DNA of 64,000 nt from Galactobacillus timonensis (GTDB taxonomy: Bacteria; Bacillota_I; Bacilli_A; Erysipelotrichales; Erysipelotrichaceae). Both the position numbers and the translations under genes were made by a program. The stretch's first letter is position 1. Every line of letters starts with the position of its first letter. Under the pieces are notes generated by a model. That model made no database searches and was not told the origin of the DNA. It saw only the letters and a list, made by a program, of their open reading frames with translations. Shown here one piece after another: positions 46,152-54,301 of this stretch. The stretch is from assembly GCF_900240265.1 (NCBI RefSeq), contig NZ_LT964739.1, positions 1,056,708 through 1,120,707 on the forward strand, in the 5' to 3' direction.

Positions 46152-46288
46152 GGCTCTCCAAAAAGGTTGGGGGAGAAGCCCAAAACCTTGGGGGAGACTT
46201 TGGGGGAGAGGCCCTGAAATGACTCTGAAATGAAAAAGGTCCGGAAGCTGCCGGGTTCACAGTGATGTGACCTTTGGCTTCCGGATTT
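46152..46288 (+). repeat. Intergenic repeat element, copy A
   Basis: 137 bp, nearly identical to copy B at 60956-61070. Left part: iterated TTGGGGGAGA (three times, starting about 46168, 46188 and 46200). Right part: a hairpin with stem CCGGAAGC/GCTTCCGG (46241-46248, 46277-46284) and an inner GGTTCACA/TGTGACC stem. Copy A has one iteron more than copy B. Read on the minus strand the hairpin is followed by a T-run, so it could also end the ISL3 transposase transcript. Confidence 0.85.
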
Positions 46289-46439
46289 TCGGCGCTTTTG
46301 AAATGTGTGGGGTTAGAGTCAAACCGGAGCGATAAATCTCTGGGGTAACTGGCGCCCCATAATCATGAACTCAGCGCCCGAGTCATCTGAAGTAAGACAT
46401 GACCTTACAACTGGTTTGAACAGCTGTGAGGCCAAGTTT

Positions 46440-47831
46440 TTATTTCGCCGTTTTTGTGACATTCGAGTGTATCGGGTTCAATGAGTAGGTCGCATCCTTG
46501 TCCAGAACGTACATGAGGCGGTTGCGGAATCTGTCCCAGTTGTGATAGCCGTTCGCATTCTTCTTGATGCACTTACAGATTGAGTTTCGGTTTTCAATGA
46601 TCGCATTGGTCATCCGCTTATGATAGGCATTGGGTTTGCCGGTCTTGGAATCGACCTTGTAGATGTAGCCGTAGGTAGTAAGAGAATTGATGATTTCGGT
46701 CCGCCATTTGGTCAGTGTGCTGGCGAAGTGACGCATTTCCGGTACCTGAGACTTCCTGAACTCCGTAATCAGTTCGTTCAGTTTCTGCTCCCTATCGTTG
46801 GGCGTGGCGGTCTCATAGTAGTCGTATACTTTTTCTTTCAGATTCCATGACTCCATCAGCTCAGGGCTTATTTTCAGGAGCTTCTCGCGGAGATCATAGT
46901 AGTTAATCGGAAATTTGAAATGATTGTTATATCTTCTCTGTCCGTTTGGATCGAACAGCTTCTTACCATCTTTTGTGCTGCTGTCGGAATGCCTGTAGAG
47001 AATCCAGTTGAACTTCTTGAGAAGATAGTATTCATCGGAACCTTTTGTGGTTCCTTTCATGGCACGGATTCGAACACTGTCGGTCTGGCGTCCCAGTTCC
47101 TGGCAGAGATGGAATCTGTCCACGATACCGATACTGTTCGGGAAACACTTCTTCATGACCGTTCGATAGGTATCGTACATATCGAAGGAACAGGCTTTGA
47201 CTTTCTTCCGCTCTTCCAGCGGGATCTTCATAAAGTAGCTGAGCAGCCGATCTTCCCGTCTGGAGTTCAGGAAATCAATGGGCGTCTGTCTCTGGAAATC
47301 CATAAGAACACAGACGAATTTCTCGCTGTAGTTGCGGAAGGCATAGACTTCATCAAAGCTGATCATCTCCGGCAGAGGTTTCCTGGGAAGACTGACGTGA
47401 TCATCAAACAGATAGGCAGCTGTGGCAGGAGAGAGATGATACCTGCGCGCAACGGAAGAGAATGTCTCGTTATAGTTCTTCAGATCCGTGAGCACTCTCT
47501 GAACCGTGAATGCGGAGATACTCATACTGCCAAAGGAGAATGGATTCTTCTCTGCATAGGTTCGATGACATACCGGACAGACATATCGTCTGGCCCGGTA
47601 AAGCAGCGTACATTTACGATCAGAAAGAACACTGTGCGTAATCTTCTTCCAGTAATAATCTTTGATCCTTGGAGTTTTACAGCCGCATTCCGGGCAGGGC
47701 TCATAGTGCGGAACGAGCCGGACTGAGATCTGTGCATTTCCATTCAAGTTCTGATACTGGAAGTCCTCCACATCACTGTCTTCCAGGCCGAAGAGCTCCA
47801 TGATGTCCTCTTTATTCGTGTTAAGAGACAT
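46440..47831 (-). CDS. ISL3-family transposase (copy 1, intact)
   Basis: 463 aa DDE transposase. N-terminal zinc finger with CPECGC and later CPVCHRT, then helix-turn-helix (TFSSVARRYHLSPATAAYLF). Catalytic Asp probably in ISFDEVYAF and FDMYDTYRTVMKKCFPNS, Glu in the C-terminal block. All domains are present and no stop occurs. A 180-aa gene on the same strand lies 218 bp upstream. Confidence 0.9.
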   Translation of the reverse strand: MSLNTNKEDIMELFGLEDSDVEDFQYQNLNGNAQISVRLVPHYEPCPECGCKTPRIKDYYWKKITHSVLSDRKCTLLYRARRYVCPVCHRTYAEKNPFSFGSMSISAFTVQRVLTDLKNYNETFSSVARRYHLSPATAAYLFDDHVSLPRKPLPEMISFDEVYAFRNYSEKFVCVLMDFQRQTPIDFLNSRREDRLLSYFMKIPLEERKKVKACSFDMYDTYRTVMKKCFPNSIGIVDRFHLCQELGRQTDSVRIRAMKGTTKGSDEYYLLKKFNWILYRHSDSSTKDGKKLFDPNGQRRYNNHFKFPINYYDLREKLLKISPELMESWNLKEKVYDYYETATPNDREQKLNELITEFRKSQVPEMRHFASTLTKWRTEIINSLTTYGYIYKVDSKTGKPNAYHKRMTNAIIENRNSICKCIKKNANGYHNWDRFRNRLMYVLDKDATYSLNPIHSNVTKTAK

Positions 47832-48049
47832 ACCGATGACCTCTGATTCTGCAGGGAATCGATTGAATACCGTATACCATGCATGAATTCCTTTCCGGAA
47901 AGCCGAATCAAAATGATGAACGAAGGGCTTTTCTTCAAAATGATGAGGTGAAACGTTCCTTCGTTCGGTATTGATCGGCTTTCATCCCTTCTGCCCTCAG
48001 AATAGGAACGCAGAGGCTTCTTTGATATTCCTGCTGTGAGAAAAAGAGG

Positions 48050-48592
48050 TCATGTGAAAACGAGCTGGCAGCGCAGCTTTCTGTTCTGCAGGAACTGCCT
48101 GCCAAGCAGGGTAATACAATTCGTGGTTATATCCGTATTGAGGTAAATGCGCCTGGTATTGAGAATACTCTGCCAGTACCGGTTGAACTTCCAGCGGATC
48201 AGCCGTACAGCGTCATAGTCAAAGGAATTACCGCTTTCTTCAACGGTAAAGGAACGATCCCCGCATGAAGTAAGAACAGCGGTAAAATCGTCCGCGGTGC
48301 GGCTGCTGTAGGGGATCATGAAAGACAGCAGAACTGCATCTGCAGACGAGCCTTTCCGGTAAACACGCTTAATGATCAGTGGCACAGTATGATCAAGAAT
48401 GGTAAATCTTCTGCTGTACTTTGCGTAATACAGATAGCCATTATTCACAATCAGTTCGGAAACCGACTGATCATAAAAGACCTGAACAGCTCTTGTAATG
48501 ATTTCCTGTGTGGAAGAATCGTTTGAGGAATGAATCAGGCGATTCTTAACAAACTCCACGAGCTTGTGCAAATGACAATGAATCATGATCAT
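48050..48592 (-). CDS. Protein of unknown function, possibly transposon-associated
   Basis: 180 aa; no TM, no recognisable motif. Contains short Cys/His-poor alpha/beta pattern (ELIVNNGYLYYAKYSRRF, TVPLIIKRVYRKGSS). Same strand as and upstream of the ISL3 transposase, so it may be an accessory gene of that element or an older relic. The 218-bp gap between the two has no gene. Confidence 0.4.
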   Translation of the reverse strand: MIMIHCHLHKLVEFVKNRLIHSSNDSSTQEIITRAVQVFYDQSVSELIVNNGYLYYAKYSRRFTILDHTVPLIIKRVYRKGSSADAVLLSFMIPYSSRTADDFTAVLTSCGDRSFTVEESGNSFDYDAVRLIRWKFNRYWQSILNTRRIYLNTDITTNCITLLGRQFLQNRKLRCQLVFT

Positions 48593-48929
48593 CAGACAGG
48601 TCTATAATGGAGTCGCTGGCATGTGCTGGACTGCGAAGGGTTTGGGGATGCCAGCTTTTATTATTGCCAGGAGCTCAACATTCCTCCTTTACCTGAAGGA
48701 TAGTCTTTTTCATCCAATTCGAACAATACCTGTACAAAAAAAGCAAACCCCAGAGTCTTAAACTTTCACAGACATACATAAAAGATGGCAACCCCATCAC
48801 CTTGAAATGCAGGTCACCATCCCCTCAAATTTTTAAATATCCGGATTTTCTTGTGGGGCAGTATGACAGAAGAGATGATCCTCTGTCATCGATCTGGCAG
48901 GAGTGCTGCGTCAACGACTTTCCTCCGTA
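48593..48929. other. Non-coding stretch with hairpin and direct repeat
   Basis: A stem GCTGGCAT/ATGCCAGC at 48615-48655 is followed by TTTTATTATT, a likely plus-strand terminator. The rest holds repeat DR1 (48841-48900). No gene seen. Confidence 0.5.
48841..48900 (+). repeat. Direct repeat DR1 flanking ISL3 copy 2
   Basis: 60 bp, about 80% identical to DR2 at 50626-50686; both begin CCGGATTTTCTT and end in TGGCAG/CGGCAG. The start also matches the hairpin end of the repeat elements A and B. Confidence 0.75.
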
Positions 48930-50405
48930 TTATTTATCTAATGAGGTATCCTGCTTGCCGCTTTGTTTACTGTATGGGCCGCGCTTCTTTCCGGTAGAAG
49001 TATGAACGTCTTCGCGGCTGCGAGGTATCGCAAGCATTGGTTTCTGCTCACGTGTTGCCCAAAGGATTCTGTTGCGGGTGTATTCGAAATTACTGACGCC
49101 TCTGGATTGTCTTTTGAGATCCTTTGGCAGGACGTTAAATCCCTCCATGGGGCCGTTGGACAGTCGTGTCATCATCTCGTTAGAGTTCTTTCTGTCAGCT
49201 CCGGAGATGTAGGTAAAAGAGTTGACGATGTTGTCATGATACGTCTTCAGAGTGACAGCAATCTCCCTGAACATGGAGAGATCACTGTTCTGATAAGTAT
49301 CAATGATCTTATTCAGATCTTCCGAAGCTCCTTCGGGATCGTTGACGTGTCTCTTATTGAATTGGACATACAATTCTTTGAGGTCACGAATCTTCGAAAA
49401 GTTCTTGTCCAGTCCCAAGAAATTCTTCTCATAAACGTAGGGATCAAAGTAATATTCATTTCCGCGTTTTGAAGTACGCCAGCCAGCCGTGAAGTCGATG
49501 TCATCATGATTTTTCAGAAGGAAGTAGTCATAACGTCTCAGATAAGTGACCTCGCGTGATTCACGCATCGTCTTATGGCTTGCGTTATTTCTGTAATTCT
49601 TTTCTTTCAGTTCCTTTCTGTCGAGCTCCTGATATTTCTTCATGACCATGCGAATATACTGCCTGATCCGGTTGATGATCAGCTGAATCACATGAAAACT
49701 ATCAACGATCGCAATGGCATTGTAGAAGTATCTCTGCACGTAATTGATATATGGCTTGTACATATCGCAGATCAGATACTTGACGCCTGCACGCTCTTCC
49801 CTCGGGATATTGAGGAAGTATTCCTGTGAAGTGCTCTCATAGCGGTTTGGCAGCATATCAATCACCTGACCGCTCTTGAAATCCATGATTACCAGGCTGT
49901 ACAGATCTCTACGGTCATATACCATGTGAACCTCATCCACACAGATCGCCTCCGTGAATTTCAGGCGGGGCATATTCACGTACTGCATAAATGTTGTCAT
50001 AACATAGGTATCTGATACATTGAAGCGTTCAGCAACCTGCCTGGCCGTGACATGCAGGTCTTTCATTTCATTTACGATCATGATCGGGACCAGGGAGGTG
50101 TTCTGCTTGTAGTCCTCCAGGAAATTGAATCGGTCGTGCGTATAGAAATTACAGTTTCGGCAGTGCCACTTGCGTTCTTTGACGTGCAGAATCAGCTTAT
50201 AGCCGTCCTGCATGACAGGGTGGTTTACCTTTCGCGCACGAATACCTTTAGATTCCATCCGGCATCCTCATTCAGTGCAGAACATCACCTGATCTTTCTT
50301 CTGCAGAGTGACCTCAATAGTGTCGCTGCTTATCTGAACATCGGTGACGTCTGCAGAATCATCACCAAGTCTCAAAATCCTTGTTATACTTTCTTTGTTA
50401 ATCAT
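48930..50405 (-). pseudogene. ISL3-family transposase (copy 2) broken by an in-frame TGA
   Basis: The frame starts at ATG 50405 (MINKESITRILRL) and meets TGA at 50268-50270, then continues open to 48930 (442 codons from an internal ATG at 50258). The stop falls exactly in the zinc finger: CTE-stop-GC, where copy 1 has CPECGC, so a Cys codon TGC or TGT became TGA. The downstream part keeps the DDE core (CVDEVHMVYDRRD, ICDMYKPYINYVQ, NGPMEGFNVLPK) and a Lys-rich tail. Without the zinc finger the product would probably not bind its ends. Confidence 0.85.
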
Positions 50406-50533
50406 CGCTCCTTCGTCGTTGACACAGCAATCACCATGATAGGAGCGAAAAAGAGTGGCTGGCAAGGTATATCCCCGCTGGTCACTCTTTCCTTTTATTC
50501 TTGAAATATGTCAATAAAATTCAAAAGAATCCC

Positions 50534-50597
50534 GGTCCCCCAAAGTTGAATTCAGGAGGTCCCCCAAAGTGGTCCCCCAAACTTCACTCCCCCAAGG
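50534..50597 (+). repeat. Array of four GGTCCCCCAAAG-type iterons
   Basis: Copies at 50534, 50558, 50571 and 50587 (the last one degenerate). The core TCCCCCAA is the reverse complement of the TTGGGGGA iterons in repeats A and B. Probably transposase binding sites near an element end. Confidence 0.75.
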
Positions 50598-50625
50598 ATT
50601 TTGGAGACCCTGTGTCTTTTGGCTT

Positions 50626-50686
50626 CCGGATTTTCTTATGGGGCAGTGTGAAAGAAGAAATCATTCCTTTGTCATCGACCCGGCAG
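50626..50686 (+). repeat. Direct repeat DR2 flanking ISL3 copy 2
   Basis: 61 bp, partner of DR1 at 48841-48900. Preceded by CTTTTGGCTT, shared with repeats A and B. Confidence 0.75.
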
Positions 50687-50726
50687 GTTTACCATATTGT
50701 TGCGCCTCATATGAAATGGCCCTTGG

Positions 50727-50759
50727 CAGATCAGATTGAATGTCACTGATCTGTTTTTT
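50727..50759 (+). terminator. Rho-independent terminator
   Basis: CAGATCAG/CTGATCTG stem followed by six T. Confidence 0.8.
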
Positions 50760-50868
50760 ATAGTGTCACATGCAAGAAAGGAAAAAACCTCAGATGAAGT
50801 CCTTTCTATCCTTGCCGATAAACCCTCTGAGGCTGGTCAAAAACCTTGATTAATATCAGCCCATCAGA

Positions 50869-51165
50869 GTGTTGCGCTGGATAAGTCCGATACTCTTTTT
50901 GATTAGGAGTAATGAAACTGTTCCGTGCCCTTTGTGCGGCCATGAGCTTGCCTATCGTGATTCTGTAAAGCGCATTGGCCTTTCCTACGATAGAGATCGA
51001 AGAATATATATCATCCGTAGAATGCAATGCACCAATCCCTCCTGTCACAAGTTTCACAGGGAGCTTCCGGATATCCTGGCTCCTTTTAAACATTATGAGT
51101 CCATCGTTATTGAAGAAGGTGTAGACGGTACCGTATGTGCTGATGATCCCGTATTCGGCTGCTAA
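50869..51165 (+). pseudogene. DUF6431 zinc-ribbon protein, probably truncated
   Basis: 98 aa. Contains CPLCGHELAYRDSVKRIG, a basic stretch, then CTNPSCHKFHRELPD and PFKHYESIVIEEGVDG, the complete DUF6431 pattern. DUF6431 proteins usually continue beyond this point; here the frame ends soon after (DDPVFGC). Such proteins are common beside transposases and are probably accessory transposon genes. Confidence 0.65.
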
Positions 51166-51543
51166 CCTAGCGAGAAGACTTTCCGCAGGTGCCAGGAATG
51201 GCTGAAAGAAACATTCTCATCATGGTGTTGCTGTCAATAGAAGATCGCTTCGTTTACCACTTATGTGGGCAATGGTGTATGCGATCTTTTATTGTTGTTC
51301 TTATTGGTTTTCTATCTGAGGTCAAATTGCTGGAACAGGTATGTTTATTGACGATATTCACCATATCCCGTCTCGTTGTTGGAAAATCACAATCGATGTT
51401 GCATGTCATCCCATTAAACCTTTCATGAATGAAATTAACTAGCAGAACAATCAGTGGCAAAGATTGAGATTATTGCATTGACAAGTAAACTTGGCATAAC
51501 CTAATATGTAAATGCAAACAAAACTTGGCAAAAGGGGGCTGAA
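51166..51543. other. Non-coding stretch with terminator
   Basis: A hairpin AAGATCGC/GCGATCTT at 51241-51288 is followed by TTATTG. No gene is supported; short frames on both strands lack ribosome sites. The last 15 bases (AAAAGGGGGCTGAA) provide the site for the next gene. Confidence 0.5.
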
Positions 51544-51858
51544 ATGAAAAACGAAGAAATCTTGAAAAAAGCTCAGGAAGATAATTCTAACGATGAGTAT
51601 GAACGCACAACAATGGATGCGGGAGATCAGCTCTCATTTGGAATCACATTATTAGCTTGCGTTGTTGTAATGTTCATTAAGTTTATTGCGAACCATCAGT
51701 GGGACTTAGGGATAATCTTTATCCTTGCCGCATCATTATCTACAAATTATTTGCTTGAAGGAAAAATTTATGGGAAGAAGTGGAAGAAAATAGTTGGAAT
51801 CATCTTTGCAATTACTGCGTTGGTAAGTCTGGTTTTCTTTCTTGTGGAGACGATTTGA
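51544..51858 (+). CDS. DUF6442 small membrane protein
   Basis: 104 aa. A charged N-terminus (MKNEEILKKAQEDNSNDEYE) typical of the family is followed by three TM helices (about residues 31-48, 52-68, 83-102). Function unknown. AAAGGGGGC ribosome site. An HTH gene follows after 5 nt, the usual membrane-protein plus repressor pair. Confidence 0.75.
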   Translation: MKNEEILKKAQEDNSNDEYERTTMDAGDQLSFGITLLACVVVMFIKFIANHQWDLGIIFILAASLSTNYLLEGKIYGKKWKKIVGIIFAITALVSLVFFLVETI

Positions 51859-51863
51859 TTACT

Positions 51864-52082
51864 ATGAAATCACATCTTTTATTGAAGAACAGGGTCCATG
51901 AGTTCAGAGTCAAAAAGGGATTGTCACAATCTGATCTGGCAAAACTTGTTGGCTCATCAAGAAATACCATTTCGAGTATTGAAACAGGACAGTTTTCTCC
52001 ATCGGCGTATCTCGCGGCTATTCTTTGTGCAGCTTTAGATTGTAAGTTCGAAGATCTCTTCTATCTTGACGAGGATAAATAA
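51864..52082 (+). CDS. XRE-family helix-turn-helix regulator
   Basis: 72 aa. The whole protein is one HTH_3 domain (VHEFRVKKGLSQSDLAKLVGSSRNTISSIETGQFSPS), ending LDCKFEDLFYLDEDK like YozG/AnsR-type regulators that pair with a membrane protein. The ATG at 51864 fits the family start. Its stop shares a base with the next start. Confidence 0.9.
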   Translation: MKSHLLLKNRVHEFRVKKGLSQSDLAKLVGSSRNTISSIETGQFSPSAYLAAILCAALDCKFEDLFYLDEDK

Positions 52083-52426
52083 TGCAGTTCGCCGTTGACA
52101 AAGATGATAAGAGAGTCTGGATTGAAAATACGCATAGTAACCAAGCTTATTTCTGCCCGTATTGTGGAACAGAATTGATCACGAAGAAAGGTGATATTAG
52201 AAGGCATCATTTTGCACATCATTCAATTCAATACTGTAAAGATTCATGGATAAGAAGTAACAAGTATGATGAATCCAGCTGGCATTATGAATGGCAGAAC
52301 GCATTTCCAGAAGAAAATAGGGAAATTAAAATCGAACTGGGCCAGGTAAATCTGTTGATAGTGTTCGGGTCGGGTGAAAAAGGCCATTTGAGTCGGGCGA
52401 AAAGGGCTCTTTCTGCCCGCCGCTAA
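52082..52426 (+). pseudogene. CoiA-like competence nuclease, 3' truncated
   Basis: 114 aa. The N-terminal zinc finger (YFCPYCGTELITKKGDIRRHHFAH) and the beginning of the nuclease domain (WHYEWQNAFPEENREIKIEL) are clear, but CoiA-family proteins are about 200-350 aa. From about codon 88 the frame runs into two copies of an insertion-sequence end motif (GTCGGGYGAAAA), so the gene was cut by an element. Confidence 0.75.
52369..52407 (+). repeat. Two insertion-sequence end iterons
   Basis: GTCGGGTGAAAAAGGC (52369-52384) and GTCGGGCGAAAAGGGC (52392-52407), 23 bp apart. Repeated end motifs of this kind are typical of IS21-type termini. No transposase remains nearby. Confidence 0.55.
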
Positions 52427-52466
52427 CAGCTTGTTTGAAAATAGTAGCGGTTTCAACAGGAATAGA

Positions 52467-52475
52467 TGATATAAT
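52467..52475 (+). promoter_or_regulatory. Extended -10 promoter (TGATATAAT) of the eight-gene operon
   Basis: It lies 48 nt before the ATG at 52524 and is the only good promoter before 61 kb on this strand. Confidence 0.6.
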
Positions 52476-52523
52476 ATCTTTATCTGAAAGCGCTTTGTTT
52501 TAATTGTGAAAGTGAAGAAGACT

Positions 52524-53759
52524 ATGGGTCAGTTTATAAACGGCGAATGCCTGGCAGAGATGAAGAAGCTGCCTGACAATAGCATTGATTTCATATTTAC
52601 ATCCCCGCCGTATGCGGATCAGATTAAGGACTATGGTGCAACTGGTATTAAGATCAAACCGGATAAGTTTGATGCGTGGTTCCTTCCACGAGCAAAGGAA
52701 ATGTATCGGATTCTTAAGCCGACTGGCAGTTTTGTGCTAAATATCAGCGATAAGCTGGATGGTAAATATCAGAGCATTTATGTATTCAAGCTGGTTGTCA
52801 TGATGGTAGAACAGGTGGGCTTCCATCTGGTCCGTGATTACATCTGGTATAATCCGGCAACACCGCCGAATATCTTTTCACACGGAACAATGGGACGTAC
52901 AAAGAAGTCTCATGAATATTGTTTCTGGTTCAGCGAATCTGATGCCTGGACATTCAACATGGATCCAATCAGAAAGCCGTACAGCAACCGTATGGAAGAA
53001 TTGTTTGCTGCTGGGCCGCAGGGAGACAGAGGAGAGAACAGCCGTCCTTCCCGTCATAGCTTTGATCTGAGCCATCCATGGAAGAACAATGGCGGCGCAG
53101 ATCCGGGCAGTGTACTTACGATCAGTAACACATCCAGTAATGATACATTCCATCGTCTTTGCAAGCAGTTCGGTGTCAGTCATCCTGCTCGGTTTCCGAT
53201 GAAGCTTGCTGAATTCTTCATTAAGGCAGGCACCAATGAAGGCGATGTCGTTCTTGATCCATTTGGCGGATCGGGGACTACTGCTATTGCTGCTGAAAAA
53301 CTTGGCCGGGATTTTGTTTATATCGAGATCAATCCTGATTATTGCAACATGGCCCAGAAATGGCGTGAAGTAGAGTTCCATACGGAAGATGTTTATCAGA
53401 AGAATCTTGATGCTTTCTTCTCGCAGATGATACCGCGCTGCCGCTGGAGCTTGCTGCCTTTTGCATTTGTATATGATCTTTATCAGGCGTGGTTTCCGAC
53501 TGTCGGTCTGTATGAGAAGCCGCAGACGAAAACGGTGTTCTATCAGCATCTGACAGACTATCTGAATGATGATCATAACTGGAAAGTGACGGACGGATAC
53601 GTATCGGTTAATGAAGACAATATGCCTTTGCCCGAACCGCTGATTGCTGATTATCATCTGAAGAACTGGATGAATAAAGAGTATCAGGGTGATGACGTGA
53701 ACATGATCTGCAGTCCGAAACTCAAGGATAAGTACAAAGGGATTGAGAGGCGCGTATGA
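52524..53759 (+). CDS. DNA methyltransferase (N4-cytosine or N6-adenine, beta class)
   Basis: 411 aa. Catalytic motif IV TSPPYADQ near the N-terminus (about residues 24-31) comes before the SAM motif I block DPFGGSGTT (about 247-255), the beta-class order. SPPY is more frequent in N4-cytosine enzymes but also occurs in N6-adenine enzymes. The C-terminal 130 residues (from about 280) form an extra domain of unknown role, possibly target recognition. A GTG at 52506 is an alternative start. First gene of the operon; it overlaps the next gene by 4 nt. No separate restriction endonuclease of a classical type is present. Confidence 0.92.
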   Translation: MGQFINGECLAEMKKLPDNSIDFIFTSPPYADQIKDYGATGIKIKPDKFDAWFLPRAKEMYRILKPTGSFVLNISDKLDGKYQSIYVFKLVVMMVEQVGFHLVRDYIWYNPATPPNIFSHGTMGRTKKSHEYCFWFSESDAWTFNMDPIRKPYSNRMEELFAAGPQGDRGENSRPSRHSFDLSHPWKNNGGADPGSVLTISNTSSNDTFHRLCKQFGVSHPARFPMKLAEFFIKAGTNEGDVVLDPFGGSGTTAIAAEKLGRDFVYIEINPDYCNMAQKWREVEFHTEDVYQKNLDAFFSQMIPRCRWSLLPFAFVYDLYQAWFPTVGLYEKPQTKTVFYQHLTDYLNDDHNWKVTDGYVSVNEDNMPLPEPLIADYHLKNWMNKEYQGDDVNMICSPKLKDKYKGIERRV

Positions 53760-54301
53760 GTATCAGATTACCTCAGAGAGAACTGCACAGGATGTTCATA
53801 GAAGATATTGGTGATTACGCAAAAGGTATCGAGAATGATAATCGCAAGCCAATGAAGATGTATCTTCAGTTTCCATTTAATCGTGAAGTGAAGCTTTATA
53901 TCTGGAACTGTACGGCTCCGCCGGGCGGCAGATCGGAAGATGAATATAAGGTTCAACTGATTATTGATGGTCAGAAACGAGGAGAACGGGCTCATTTTGA
54001 TGAATCCGACGGTTCAACCGTTTTGATTATCGGCTATGCGACACCGTTTGATGATCCTGAAGACGGCCTCTGGGTTCTGTTCGAACTTGATAAACATCGG
54101 GAGTTCGCATATTCGGCAAATATTCAGATTTATCTGCGGCAGCTTCTGAAAGGCTTTGAAAACGATGTATATGTTCATAAGAAGCATAACAAAGAAACCG
54201 TTGTGATATGCCGCCGGAAGTTTCTTGTACAGGGTTTGAAGAAACGATTTGACATTGATTATCAGATCATGATGGAGAAAGCGGATCATGGGACTGCGTG
54301 A
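53756..54301 (+). CDS. Unknown protein between methyltransferase and helicase
   Basis: 181 aa, alpha/beta, no TM. No motif that I can assign: the N-terminal half has PFNREVKLYIWNCTAPPGG and the middle STVLIIGYATPFDDPEDGLWVLFEL, with basic residues near the end (KFLVQGLKKRFD). Overlaps 4 nt with the methyltransferase and 14 nt with the helicase, so it is made in step with both. It may be a specificity or adaptor subunit; that is inference. Confidence 0.75.
   Translation: MSIRLPQRELHRMFIEDIGDYAKGIENDNRKPMKMYLQFPFNREVKLYIWNCTAPPGGRSEDEYKVQLIIDGQKRGERAHFDESDGSTVLIIGYATPFDDPEDGLWVLFELDKHREFAYSANIQIYLRQLLKGFENDVYVHKKHNKETVVICRRKFLVQGLKKRFDIDYQIMMEKADHGTA

Noticed and set aside
48050..48592. Considered as the missing N-terminal part of ISL3 transposase copy 1
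   Set aside because: Copy 1 already has its own complete zinc finger and start, and the 180-aa protein has no Cys pairs.
50268..50270. Possible selenocysteine TGA in the ISL3 zinc finger
   Set aside because: The intact copy has Cys at this position and transposases are not known selenoproteins; a nonsense mutation is simpler.
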